A DNA stretch of 64,000 bases from Saprospiraceae bacterium (GTDB lineage Bacteria > Bacteroidota > Bacteroidia > Chitinophagales > Saprospiraceae). Positions within the stretch are counted from its first letter, which is position 1, and each line of letters opens with the position of its first letter. Location: contig JADKBS010000031.1 of the NCBI GenBank assembly GCA_016714985.1, positions 1 to 64,000 on the forward strand. The letters run 5' to 3'. The translations under genes and the position numbers were made by a program. This document shows positions 1 to 7,769 of the stretch, in pieces. The notes under the pieces were generated by a model, which saw only the letters and a list, made by a program, of their open reading frames with translations, made no database searches and was not told the DNA's origin.

Positions 1-84
1 ATTCAATAGAAGTTGATATTCTAGCCAAAATAAAGCTGTATCAAATAAAAATTTCATCTTTGCTTGAACATTCTTCAATATCAA

Positions 85-1050
85 ATGGTACAGTTCGATT
101 GGAGCCAAAAAATACAAGCTGCTGTTTTTAAGAAATGGCAAGCCACAGGCGGCAAAGGCATCAAAATCGCAGTGCTCGACACTGGTGTTGAACTTGTGCA
201 TCCGGCACTGGCCCATTTGAACCAAGAAGGCCACAAATTCAATACAGCCATCCTTGGTTTCAATCCTGACGATCCTACTCCTTTTGGCAATAGCGATGTG
301 ACTGACGGGTACCGCAAAAAGGGACATGGGACACAGTGCGTTAGCGTGGTTTCGTCCAAAGCGACCCCAACCGATTTGCTGGTGGGCATTGCGCCGTTGG
401 CGGAGCTCTTCATCTTCAAGGTCAACACCAGTGACAACAAGTTCTTCCGGGTAAAAGACTTCCTAAAAGGATTGGAGGCTGCCACAAAACTTGGGGCAGA
501 TATAATCGTGGTCAGCATTGCCTATTCGCCAAGTGATTTGACAACGGAGGGTATAGCACAGGCAGAAGTTGATAGGGTTTTTGGACTCGTAAGAAAAGCT
601 GGTTCATTGCTTTTTTCTGCTTTGCCAAATATGGAGGAGGAGGAGTCGTGGGTAGGCATTGCAGCCAACAGTTTTCCCAGCCTAAGGCCTGAATCTATCA
701 ATATCGGTGTCGTTTCACAGCAAATGCTGAACACAAGAAAGGCAGAAATAGAAGCTGAGCAGGGTGTCCATCTATTGGTCTCAAACAGCAATGGAACTTA
801 TTGTAAAATTGGGGGACTGTACGTTCAGGAACCCATTTCAAGCAGCTATGGCACTTACCTCGTTGCTGGTATTGCAGCGCTATATTTGGCCTCGAAAAAA
901 AAGGAAGCCGTACCGACTAACAATCCAACCTTTTCCGCAACGTCAGATGCTGTCAAAGCTATTTCACAAAAATTCGTGAAACTGGCCAATGCGCCGATAC
1001 TAGACACCGATACGCCCGTTTTTTTCAAAAAATCACTTGATAACGCCTGA
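85..1050 (+). CDS. Subtilisin-like (S8) serine protease, divergent
   Basis: The protein is a peptidase S8 domain with almost nothing else. Counting from the upstream TTG at 64, the Asp motif AVLDTGVELVHP has D39, the His motif KKGHGTQC has H88, and the segment SSSYGTYLVAGIAAL aligns S261 with the catalytic Ser. In the usual GTSxAxP motif both the G-T before the Ser and the Pro after it are changed here, so activity is plausible but not certain. I see no signal peptide, propeptide or sorting domain, so a cytoplasmic location is inferred. The ATG at 85 is preferred; the TTG at 64 would add seven residues. The gene stands 32 bp ahead of the next small membrane-protein gene on the same strand. 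The substrate is unknown. Confidence 0.8.
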   Translation: MVQFDWSQKIQAAVFKKWQATGGKGIKIAVLDTGVELVHPALAHLNQEGHKFNTAILGFNPDDPTPFGNSDVTDGYRKKGHGTQCVSVVSSKATPTDLLVGIAPLAELFIFKVNTSDNKFFRVKDFLKGLEAATKLGADIIVVSIAYSPSDLTTEGIAQAEVDRVFGLVRKAGSLLFSALPNMEEEESWVGIAANSFPSLRPESINIGVVSQQMLNTRKAEIEAEQGVHLLVSNSNGTYCKIGGLYVQEPISSSYGTYLVAGIAALYLASKKKEAVPTNNPTFSATSDAVKAISQKFVKLANAPILDTDTPVFFKKSLDNA

Positions 1051-1082
1051 ACTAATTTTCCATCACAAACATCATCCCTATC

Positions 1083-1523
1083 ATGGTAAAAAGTGCTTTG
1101 AAATTATTGGCCATCCTCGTCATTGGCATCTTGATTTACAACCTATTCCTTGGCACCGACGAAGAAAAGCAGGGTGCAAAAAAGATTGTCGGTGAAATGA
1201 AGGACGTAGGCTTGGCCGTCAAGGACTTGCTCAAAGCCGAGAAGGAAAAGTTCGACAAAGGCAAGTACGACCGGGCCATTGACAAGATTGGCAATATGTT
1301 GACCAACTTAAAGCGGAACGCCAAAGAGTTTGACGAGAACTACGTCCAGCGCATAGAAGAATTGGAGCGCAAGCGCAAGGCCCTGAAAGAGGACTTGGAC
1401 GAAATCAGCGATACAACTGGGGCCAGTGGCGACACCAAGGAGACCAAGGCCATCAAGGAAAAAGTGAAGGAGCTTGCCCAAGAATCCGACGCTCTTTTAA
1501 AGGATTTGGAATCCGAGAATTAG
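1083..1523 (+). CDS. Small membrane-anchored coiled-coil protein
   Basis: Hypothetical protein of 146 residues. Residues about 5-23 form one hydrophobic segment after a short N-terminus with a lysine (MVKSALKLLAILVIG), which looks like a membrane anchor or uncleaved signal. The rest is strongly charged, rich in Lys and Glu, and almost free of Gly and Pro from residue 35 on, as in a long alpha-helical coiled coil. No catalytic motif is visible. It lies between the S8 protease and ftsX, about 50 bp before ftsX. A role in the envelope is only an inference from topology. Confidence 0.7.
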   Translation: MVKSALKLLAILVIGILIYNLFLGTDEEKQGAKKIVGEMKDVGLAVKDLLKAEKEKFDKGKYDRAIDKIGNMLTNLKRNAKEFDENYVQRIEELERKRKALKEDLDEISDTTGASGDTKETKAIKEKVKELAQESDALLKDLESEN

Positions 1524-1537
1524 CTGACGGAATTTTC

Positions 1538-1545
1538 TAAATTTG
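1538..1545 (+). promoter_or_regulatory. Possible Bacteroidota -7 box before ftsX
   Basis: TAAATTTG matches the TAnnTTTG -7 consensus of Bacteroidota and lies 28 bp before the ftsX ATG. No TTG is found at the usual distance upstream; the nearest is at 1506-1508. The assignment therefore rests on one box only. Confidence 0.3.
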
Positions 1546-1573
1546 CGCCGCAATTACGTATCGTAGATTTCTG

Positions 1574-2437
1574 ATGAAAAAACCACCCGTTCACAAGCCG
1601 AATTACTTCTACACCATCGTCAGTGTGACCTTGGTTTTGTTCTTACTGGGGCTTTTCGGCCTATTGATTGTTCAGGGCCAACAGTTTTTGATAACACTGC
1701 GTGAACAAGTGGACATTATCGTGGAACTGAGGGAAGAAACCCAGCCTTTGCAGGTTGATTCGCTGAGAATGCACTTGAAAGCAAGTGCCTATTGCAAAGC
1801 AAATACGCTGGAGTTCGTTAACAAAGAGAAGGGGGCTGCCATCATGAAGGAGGCATTTGGGCAGGATTTTGGGAAGCTCGATATGGCCAATCCACTTTAC
1901 GATGTGCTGATTTTCCATGTCAATGCAGCATGGATGCAATCGGATAGCATGAGCCTTGTTCGTGAAGACCTCAAAGCGCTACCCTATGTCAACGATGTTT
2001 TTTACCAGGAAAGCGTAACGGAAAGCATTGCGAACAACCTGGATAGAATCAGCATTTGGGTACTCGGGTTGGGCCTGTTCTTCATCATCGTTGCCATAGC
2101 CCTTATATTGAATACGGTGAGATTGGCTTTATATTCCAACCGTTTTTTGATAAAAAACATGGAATTAGTGGGTGCATCGTGGGGCTTCATCAGCAGGCCA
2201 TATTTGAGCAGAAGTTTCTGGCAAGGATTGTTGTGTAGTTTGTTGGCAATAACTGGCCTCTCATCCTTGCTTTATTTTGTGTTCAAAAATGTGCCTGATA
2301 TCCAATCTGTCATCAACCTACCGGGGGTGGCGATGGTTTTTGGCACTTTGATGGTACTTGGATTTACCATAATGGTGGCTAGTACCTACTACGTGGTGAA
2401 AAAATACCTGCGCATGCGGGTGGACGATATGTATTGA
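1574..2437 (+). CDS. ftsX: Cell division protein FtsX
   Basis: FtsX-type permease of 287 residues, the usual size. It has a short cytoplasmic N-terminus, TM1 at about 14-36, a large extracytoplasmic domain (about 37-155) and three further membrane segments near 160-185, 210-235 and 250-275. FtsX pairs with the ATPase FtsE to control peptidoglycan hydrolases at the division site; no ftsE is adjacent, which is common in this phylum. The C-terminal stretch FLIKNMELVGASWGFISRPY is the conserved coupling region between TM2 and TM3. It starts at ATG 1574 after a possible promoter box at 1538. DUF3098 and truB follow on the same strand, an arrangement known from other Bacteroidota. Confidence 0.93.
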   Translation: MKKPPVHKPNYFYTIVSVTLVLFLLGLFGLLIVQGQQFLITLREQVDIIVELREETQPLQVDSLRMHLKASAYCKANTLEFVNKEKGAAIMKEAFGQDFGKLDMANPLYDVLIFHVNAAWMQSDSMSLVREDLKALPYVNDVFYQESVTESIANNLDRISIWVLGLGLFFIIVAIALILNTVRLALYSNRFLIKNMELVGASWGFISRPYLSRSFWQGLLCSLLAITGLSSLLYFVFKNVPDIQSVINLPGVAMVFGTLMVLGFTIMVASTYYVVKKYLRMRVDDMY

Positions 2438-2482
2438 ATGATGAATGATGAACGATGAATTTGCAAATCCAATCGGTCTAAT
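2437..2482 (+). repeat. Dispersed intergenic repeat (GATGAACGATGAAT type)
   Basis: Immediately after the ftsX stop, degenerate tandem copies of GATGAAT/GATGAACG are followed by TTGCAAATCCAATCGGTCTA. The same order of words appears in reverse complement at 9206-9280, and a short version lies at 49289-49309. It is non-coding. Confidence 0.6.
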
Positions 2483-2693
2483 TTATTTATTCAGCTTTAC
2501 TTAGGCTTGGAAAAGCAGTGGTTCACAATCTCTTTTGCTATCAGCGTTGTATGGTGAGGGAAGGTATTCAAGATTTTTCCTTCAACCAAAACGCTGGTTT
2601 CATAGAGGACCTTAAGGGGGGCAAAGAGCACGGTTTTTCGTTAAAAATGAACTTCTGGCCCAATTCGGTTTATTGGGAATAAAAACATAAAAA

Positions 2694-3035
2694 ATGAGTA
2701 CCAAGAAGAAAGTCGTAGTTGCAACCACGCCAAAGGTGGCATCAACTATTCAGCGTTCGAGGGCAGCAGCGGTAGCACCCAAGCGCACTATTTTGATTTT
2801 TGACAAAACCAACTACTTGCTCATGCTCGTCGGGTTTGCCCTGATTGCATTTGGCTTAGTACTGATGAGTGGCGGCCAAATGCCCGATCCCAATACTTGG
2901 GACGAGAGCTTGATTTACAGCCGTCGGCGTACGGTGATTGCGCCAGCTATTGTCTTGATTGGACTTGTGGTAGAAATTGTAGCTATTTTCAAGAAACCAA
3001 TGACCGTCGTTGCGCCTGTTGAGGAAGTAGCCTAA
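2694..3035 (+). CDS. DUF3098 family membrane protein
   Basis: Small protein of 113 residues with a basic, low-complexity N-terminal tail (about 1-40) and two membrane segments (about 44-62 and 80-98). The pattern NYLLMLVGFALIAFGLVLM, then a short loop with GGQ, then YSRRRTVIAPAIVLIGLVVE is that of the DUF3098 family, which in Bacteroidota sits next to ftsX. Its function is unknown. In many relatives a uppP gene follows it; here truB follows directly. The ATG at 2694 is close behind an A-rich stretch with no clear Shine-Dalgarno sequence, as is usual in this phylum. Confidence 0.85.
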   Translation: MSTKKKVVVATTPKVASTIQRSRAAAVAPKRTILIFDKTNYLLMLVGFALIAFGLVLMSGGQMPDPNTWDESLIYSRRRTVIAPAIVLIGLVVEIVAIFKKPMTVVAPVEEVA

Positions 3036-3124
3036 GTAAATTGCGCCATTTTGCCAGTTGAGTAATTCAAGGACGGTTGGTGTTTCTGCAGAAACTGACA
3101 GCCCACCATCCTAAATCTAATTTC

Positions 3125-3847
3125 ATGGAAGATCCTTTGCCTAGTCGAAGTTTGGTGGACGGTGCCACCTTGTTGGTTGATAAGCCACATGGTTGGACAT
3201 CCTTCGATGTTGTGAACAAAATCCGTATCAGCCTCAAGCACAGCCTTGGCTTGAAAAATATCAAAGTAGGCCATGCGGGCACGCTTGACCCCATGGCCAC
3301 AGGTCTTCTCATCATCTGTACTGGAAAAAGCACCAAAAAATTGTCGGAATACCAAGACCAAGCCAAAGAGTATGTTGGCACTTTGGTGCTTGGTGCTACC
3401 ACGCCGAGCTATGATGCTGAATCAGAACCTGATGCTTATTTCCCGATTGAACACATTACCCAAGAAGCGATAGAAGCTGCTAGGGTTTCGTTTTTAGGGG
3501 ATTTGGAGCAATTGCCGCCCATGTTTTCTGCTATTAAAGTGGATGGGCAGCCACTCTATAAAAAAGCTCGCCAAGGCATTACCGTAGAAGTTAAACCAAG
3601 ACCTGTCAAGATTTATGATTTCGACATAACTCGTGTTGAGATTCCTTCGGTTGATTTTAGGGTTAAATGCAGCAAGGGCACCTACATCCGTTCCTTGGCT
3701 TTTGACATGGGTAAGAAACTTGGCAGTGGTGCATACTTGACCGCACTTCGCCGAACGAAAATCGGAGCATACAACGTGGAAAATGCTTGGAACCTCGATG
3801 CCTTGGTGGAACATATTGGGAGCTTAACAGCCACTCAAGCAACTTGA
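3125..3847 (+). CDS. truB: tRNA pseudouridine(55) synthase TruB
   Basis: TruB converts U55 of the T-loop in tRNAs to pseudouridine. The family motif GHAGTLDPMATGLL holds the catalytic Asp at residue 55 from ATG 3125. Further TruB blocks are LLVDKPHGWTSFDVVNKIR near the N-terminus, PPMFSAIKVDGQPLYKKAR in the middle and CSKGTYIRSLAFDMG after it. A TTG at 3077 would add 16 residues that resemble no family member, so the ATG is chosen. Length (240 residues) fits the short TruB class without a full PUA domain. It is followed after 16 bp by the YigZ-like gene, probably in one transcript. Confidence 0.95.
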   Translation: MEDPLPSRSLVDGATLLVDKPHGWTSFDVVNKIRISLKHSLGLKNIKVGHAGTLDPMATGLLIICTGKSTKKLSEYQDQAKEYVGTLVLGATTPSYDAESEPDAYFPIEHITQEAIEAARVSFLGDLEQLPPMFSAIKVDGQPLYKKARQGITVEVKPRPVKIYDFDITRVEIPSVDFRVKCSKGTYIRSLAFDMGKKLGSGAYLTALRRTKIGAYNVENAWNLDALVEHIGSLTATQAT

Positions 3848-3863
3848 TAAATAGCCATTTCAT

Positions 3864-4517
3864 TTGAAAGACGCTTACCTCACATTGGCTTTGCCTTCAA
3901 CAGGGGAGTTTCGTGACCGGGGCAGTAAGTTCCTTGCTTATGCATGGCCAATACGGTCAGAAGCGGAGGTTCCGCATTACCTTGATTTGCTGAAAAAGGA
4001 ACACCCCAAGGCCCGACACTATTGCTATGCTTACCGCTTGGGCCTCGATAAGAACAGTTTTAGGGCAAATGATGATGGCGAACCCAGCGGAACAGCAGGG
4101 AAACCCATTTTGGGCCAAATTGATAGTTTTAGTCTAACGAATGTCTTCATAGTAGTAGTTCGTTATTTTGGCGGTACGCTTTTGGGAACATCAGGCCTCA
4201 TCAATGCCTATCGGCAGGGCGCTCAGGATGCCCTTAAAAAGTCTATGATTGTTGAAAAAATTGTGGAGGATGCCTTCAGGCTTAGTTTTCCCTATGTCAT
4301 CATGCCCGATGTGATGAATGCCGTGAAAAAGCTGGAAATAAACGTGGTTAGCCAAGTTTTCGAAGAAGCTGCCCAACTTGTGATAGCCATTCGAAAAAGT
4401 GAAGTTGAAAGAACATTGGTGTTGCTAAAAGCCCATATCGCCAAAGTGTCGGTGGAGGAGGCTACTTTGATGGAAGCCATCTCTGGTTTAGATATTGTTG
4501 AGCTTCAGGTTCCCTGA
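3864..4517 (+). CDS. IMPACT/YigZ family protein
   Basis: Protein of 217 residues with an N-terminal IMPACT (UPF0029) domain followed by a smaller C-terminal alpha/beta domain, the two-domain layout of YigZ. Diagnostic segments are HYCYAYRLG, DDGEPSGTAGKPILGQI and VVVVRYFGGTLLGTSGLINA. The biochemical role is not settled; eukaryotic IMPACT acts in translational control, and a link to translation is often suggested for the bacterial proteins. The start is TTG at 3864, which gives the sequence KDAYLTLALPSTGEFRDRGS that lines up with family N-termini. No terminator is visible after it. Confidence 0.88.
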   Translation: MKDAYLTLALPSTGEFRDRGSKFLAYAWPIRSEAEVPHYLDLLKKEHPKARHYCYAYRLGLDKNSFRANDDGEPSGTAGKPILGQIDSFSLTNVFIVVVRYFGGTLLGTSGLINAYRQGAQDALKKSMIVEKIVEDAFRLSFPYVIMPDVMNAVKKLEINVVSQVFEEAAQLVIAIRKSEVERTLVLLKAHIAKVSVEEATLMEAISGLDIVELQVP

Positions 4518-4762
4518 ACCTTTAAATCTGTAAAAAATGGTTTTGGTCGTACAATAATCTGTATTTTAGGTGTTAAGTTGATTTTATTTTCGATTATGCA
4601 GAATGATTCCAATACTTTTCTAATTTTGTGAAAATAACCGGGGTGAGAAAGAAGGCTACTTACTTTATGATCTAAATTGAAGCTTACCTTTTACAAATTT
4701 GATGTTGCGATAAAGTACCCACTAATATTATCGAAAAATAGGTTCTACATCAATATCTTCAA

Positions 4763-4789
4763 TTGCGCTTCCAGATACGTTTACTTTTG
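4763..4789 (+). promoter_or_regulatory. Probable promoter of the OmpA-like gene
   Basis: TACTTTTG (4782-4789) fits the Bacteroidota -7 box TAnnTTTG, with TTG at 4763-4765, a spacing of 16. The start codon is 21 bp downstream. The gap 4518-4762 shows no other signal. Confidence 0.4.
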
Positions 4790-4810
4790 TTAACCTAAAA
4801 TCTGAGCCTT

Positions 4811-5653
4811 ATGTCTGCACGTTTGGCGTTGCTTCCGATAGGATTGTTCGTATTGTGGTGCGTAGTCTGCCAGCAGTGGTACGTCTGCCATATCAAACAA
4901 GTTTGTGGTGAAAAAGTCGTCGCCCCACCTCCACTGGTTGATTCCGTTGACAATCGGCCAATCGTTTTTGCATGGGAAAATGCCCAACCTGAAACTCGTC
5001 TTACCTGGAATGCCTACCGTGACTCATTGCTAGCAAATCTGACCCAAGGGAAACTACTCGAAGTTACAGGCCTTTATTATAAGGACGAGAAAACTCCTGA
5101 TGACTTCGCCAATATGGGAATTGCACGTGCTTCCAAGGTCAAGCAAATACTTTTGGAACAAGTACCTACGCTAAACCCCGAATGGATCACGGTTACCTCA
5201 CGTTTGCAGGATGAAACTGCCGATGCTAGGACGAAAAAATTTGTTGCTGCCAGCTTTAACATAACGGAAAAACCCAAAGAGGATGTGGTGGAGATTGTTG
5301 AAGTGGACAACACAATAACCATCCTTTTCCCTTATGCCAAATCCACTAAGGAACCTGACCCAAGGGTAGATGAATACTTGGAAAAACTGGCAACTCGGCT
5401 TTCCAAAACTGATGAAACAGTCGCCATCACCGGCCACACCGATGATGCTGGCACAATTGCCTTTAACCAACAACTTGGGTTGGATAGGGCAAAGCATATT
5501 CGAGATCTATTGGTTTCAAAAGGCATAGCCCAGGAGCGGCTTTCCATTGAATCCAAAGGAGAATTGGAGCCAGTGGCCGATAATGCCACTGAGGAGGGAA
5601 GCAGGCTGAACAGGCGAGCTGTTTTGGTGCTCAATAAAAAGGCTTCAAGCTAA
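4811..5653 (+). CDS. OmpA-like peptidoglycan-binding outer envelope protein
   Basis: Protein of 280 residues. Residues about 5-25 are hydrophobic and act as a signal peptide or N-terminal anchor. A middle region of about 110 residues resembles a BON-like or truncated OmpA repeat without a firm match. The C-terminal OmpA domain begins near 166 (NTITILFPYAKS) and contains ITGHTDDAGTIAFNQQLGLD, RAKHIRDLLVSKGI and a final NRRAVLVL, the residues that bind diaminopimelate in peptidoglycan. The role is probably envelope anchoring. It is followed after 55 bp by a membrane HhH protein gene. ATG 4811 follows a possible promoter. Confidence 0.85.
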   Translation: MSARLALLPIGLFVLWCVVCQQWYVCHIKQVCGEKVVAPPPLVDSVDNRPIVFAWENAQPETRLTWNAYRDSLLANLTQGKLLEVTGLYYKDEKTPDDFANMGIARASKVKQILLEQVPTLNPEWITVTSRLQDETADARTKKFVAASFNITEKPKEDVVEIVEVDNTITILFPYAKSTKEPDPRVDEYLEKLATRLSKTDETVAITGHTDDAGTIAFNQQLGLDRAKHIRDLLVSKGIAQERLSIESKGELEPVADNATEEGSRLNRRAVLVLNKKASS

Positions 5654-5708
5654 CTTGTTGATAGACAATTTTTTGCACGTCCAATCAATGTAATAAAACC
5701 TTTTAGCT

Positions 5709-6404
5709 ATGTTCGAAAATACTTTTCAAGGACCAGGATCCGGTACCTATATTGACCACACGGTAGAAATATTGCTCATGCTGCTGGTGGCATTCTTGCT
5801 TGGATTGCTACTGGGCTATATTTTATGGTACAAATGGCGCAAGCTGTATCAAGAACTGGACACAGAACACAACCGCATGAAGGTTGTGTTGCTTAATTTG
5901 GAAAAAGATCATATTGGCGTCAAATACCAATTGGAGGAGAGCGAAAAAGAAAATTCGAGCCTCCGTAGAAAAATCATGTCCCTAGAGGGGGATGTGGTCG
6001 GGCTGAGATTCAGGCTTGAAAAATGTGAAAGCGATATGATCGCAACAGCTTCCAACAAAGGAGCGTCAAGTGATTTGGCTACTGTTGCCGCAACAACTGC
6101 TGCTGCTACGATGGCGGCACATGCTTTTTCAGCGGCTCCTGATGCCCAACGAGATGACCTAAAAAAAGTAGAAGGTATTGGCCCAAAAATTGAGCAGTTG
6201 CTCAACCAAAACGGGATTTGGACTTTTGCCTCACTTGCCTCGACTTCCATCGAAAAGCTTAAAGAAATACTCGAATCCGGCGGTTCAGCTTTTCGCTTGG
6301 CCGAACCTGGAACTTGGCCTCGACAGGCAGGACTCGCTGCGGTGGGCAACTGGGATGAATTAAGGGTTTACCAAGATATATTGAGTGGAGGGAAAACCTC
6401 CTAA
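5709..6404 (+). CDS. Membrane protein with coiled coil and helix-hairpin-helix domain
   Basis: Protein of 231 residues: one membrane segment (about 20-42, ILLMLLVAFLLGLLLGYILW), a coiled coil rich in Glu and Lys (about 45-115), an Ala/Thr-rich linker, and a C-terminal helix-hairpin-helix domain with DDLKKVEGIGPKIEQLLNQN and GIWTFASLASTSIEKLKEIL. Such HhH domains occur in envelope proteins across Bacteroidota and are often labelled flap-endonuclease-like, but no nuclease residues are visible. The LPxxGP-type turn suggests nucleic acid or protein binding. Its position behind the OmpA-like gene suggests an envelope task. Confidence 0.75.
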   Translation: MFENTFQGPGSGTYIDHTVEILLMLLVAFLLGLLLGYILWYKWRKLYQELDTEHNRMKVVLLNLEKDHIGVKYQLEESEKENSSLRRKIMSLEGDVVGLRFRLEKCESDMIATASNKGASSDLATVAATTAAATMAAHAFSAAPDAQRDDLKKVEGIGPKIEQLLNQNGIWTFASLASTSIEKLKEILESGGSAFRLAEPGTWPRQAGLAAVGNWDELRVYQDILSGGKTS

Positions 6405-6442
6405 AACTTGTGTTTGCTATTTCACCGAAATCAAATGAATGC

Positions 6443-6474
6443 GGGAGGCAGTCGCCATTTGGGCGGTTGCCTCT
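6443..6474. terminator. Hairpin between convergent genes
   Basis: GAGGCAGTCGCC and GGCGGTTGCCTC form a stem with one internal mismatched pair around the loop ATTTG. It lies between the stop of the HhH gene (+) and the stop of rimM (-), and could end transcription from both sides. Flanking T-tracts are weak. Confidence 0.5.
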
Positions 6475-6475
6475 T

Positions 6476-6991
6476 TCACAGGTCCAACAGCCCATCGGGC
6501 AGACGGAGCATGATTGTCTGCTTTTTTTCATCCAATGCGACCAGCAAGTTGGCGTGGAGCGGCACGAAAATTTCACTTTCCTTGTAGGTGACGATGGCCA
6601 AATATTGTTGCGGAAGCACTTCTACTTCGGCAATTTTTCCAATAAAGCCAAGCTGTTCGTCAAGTAAGTCAAAGCCTACCAACCTTTCAAAAGTTACGAC
6701 GCCAGTTTCTTCTTTGAACAGTTTTATGTCCTGCTCCCGTAGAAACAGTTCCTTTGAAGTCAAATCCTTGGCCTTCGTGGAAGAGTCCACATCTTCGATT
6801 TTCAGCAAAATATCACCTGCATCCCTTAGGTTCTCAATGAAAAACGGCAATGGTTTACCCTGTACGTTCATGAAAACGACATCTGAGTTGACGAAGTCAT
6901 TGAAATATTCGTCTTTGAGGGTGATTTTAAGTTCACCCTGTGCGCCATGCGTTTTCTTGGTAAAGCCTACCGAAACCAGTTTGTCAGACAT
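6476..6991 (-). CDS. rimM: Ribosome maturation factor RimM
   Basis: RimM assists assembly of the 30S subunit head and binds S19. The 171-residue protein has the N-terminal RimM barrel (VGFTKKTHGAQGELKITLKD, about 7-85) and the C-terminal PRC-barrel (about 95-170, with GFIGKIAEVEVLPQQYLAIV and ending MLRLPDGLLDL). In many bacteria rimM sits next to rpsP and trmD; here it is the last gene of an operon behind mnmA and a lipoprotein. Its ATG overlaps the lipoprotein stop by one base (TAATG), so translational coupling is likely. Confidence 0.92.
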   Translation of the reverse strand: MSDKLVSVGFTKKTHGAQGELKITLKDEYFNDFVNSDVVFMNVQGKPLPFFIENLRDAGDILLKIEDVDSSTKAKDLTSKELFLREQDIKLFKEETGVVTFERLVGFDLLDEQLGFIGKIAEVEVLPQQYLAIVTYKESEIFVPLHANLLVALDEKKQTIMLRLPDGLLDL

Positions 6992-7737
6992 TAATTATGG
7001 TTGATGATGGTTTGTCTTAAAATGAAACCCTTTTCGGCCTTTTGTTCCCAAGGCTGCCCAACACAATCGTCAATGCATTGCGTATCCAATATCCAAAGTT
7101 CCCGCTCAACCAAGCCAACACTTTTGGCATAGACAGAAATTGAGCGCCGTAGTTCTATCAGGTTTTCATTGTCGGCCTCCTCTATGACGATTGTATCATC
7201 AAATTGAACCCCCCCAATCGTATCAGCAACGCCTATGTTTTGAATCCTGTATTCCCACCCTTTGAACATTGCGACTGTTTCCCCTGCAATATTCACAATT
7301 AAGTCCTCTTCGAAATGGCTATTGCCATTCCAACGATTCCCTTTTGCTAATGGAAAGGCAATTTTGACAAACTGAAGGTTGTCTTCTGTCCTGGTAGCCT
7401 GATTTTCCACCACAGCCATCGTCAAAACTTTTTTGATATTCCAAGGCTGGCTATCCTCCGATCGCTCGTATTGTTCGATTTTATAAACGGTGTTCCCTTC
7501 GTTGTCTGTCAAAGTATCGAGTACCTCTTCCCGCAGGAAAGAAGTTGAATAAAAAACAGTAGTATCCCCGTTCGGGTCATAAATGGTGGAGTCCATTTGA
7601 TACTCAACAAACTTGCCTATCTCCAACGGATAGTAGTCGTGCCCTGAATCGGTAATGTAATCATCGGGCGTCTCCTTGCAAGCGGAAACAAGAATGACAG
7701 CCAAGGTAAAAACTAGGTATGGAAAACGGTTTTTCAC
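6991..7737 (-). CDS. Lipoprotein of unknown function
   Basis: Protein of 248 residues that starts with GTG and has a type II signal peptide, MKNRFPYLVFTLAVILVSAC, with the lipobox LVSAC. The mature part is rich in aromatic and acidic residues and predicted beta strands (YYPLEIGKFVEYQMDSTIYD), resembling small Bacteroidota surface lipoproteins that start with a short jelly-roll strand. Near the C-terminus are two Cys residues (DTQCIDDCVG). It lies between mnmA (32 bp upstream) and rimM (1-bp overlap). No enzyme motif is visible. Confidence 0.78.
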   Translation of the reverse strand: MKNRFPYLVFTLAVILVSACKETPDDYITDSGHDYYPLEIGKFVEYQMDSTIYDPNGDTTVFYSTSFLREEVLDTLTDNEGNTVYKIEQYERSEDSQPWNIKKVLTMAVVENQATRTEDNLQFVKIAFPLAKGNRWNGNSHFEEDLIVNIAGETVAMFKGWEYRIQNIGVADTIGGVQFDDTIVIEEADNENLIELRRSISVYAKSVGLVERELWILDTQCIDDCVGQPWEQKAEKGFILRQTIINHN

Positions 7738-7769
7738 GATAGATTTATTTAAGGTGTTGATAATCAGTA

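Noticed and set aside
6410..6667. Plus-strand frame of 85 residues opposite rimM.
   Set aside because: Antisense to a conserved gene and overlaps the convergent terminator.
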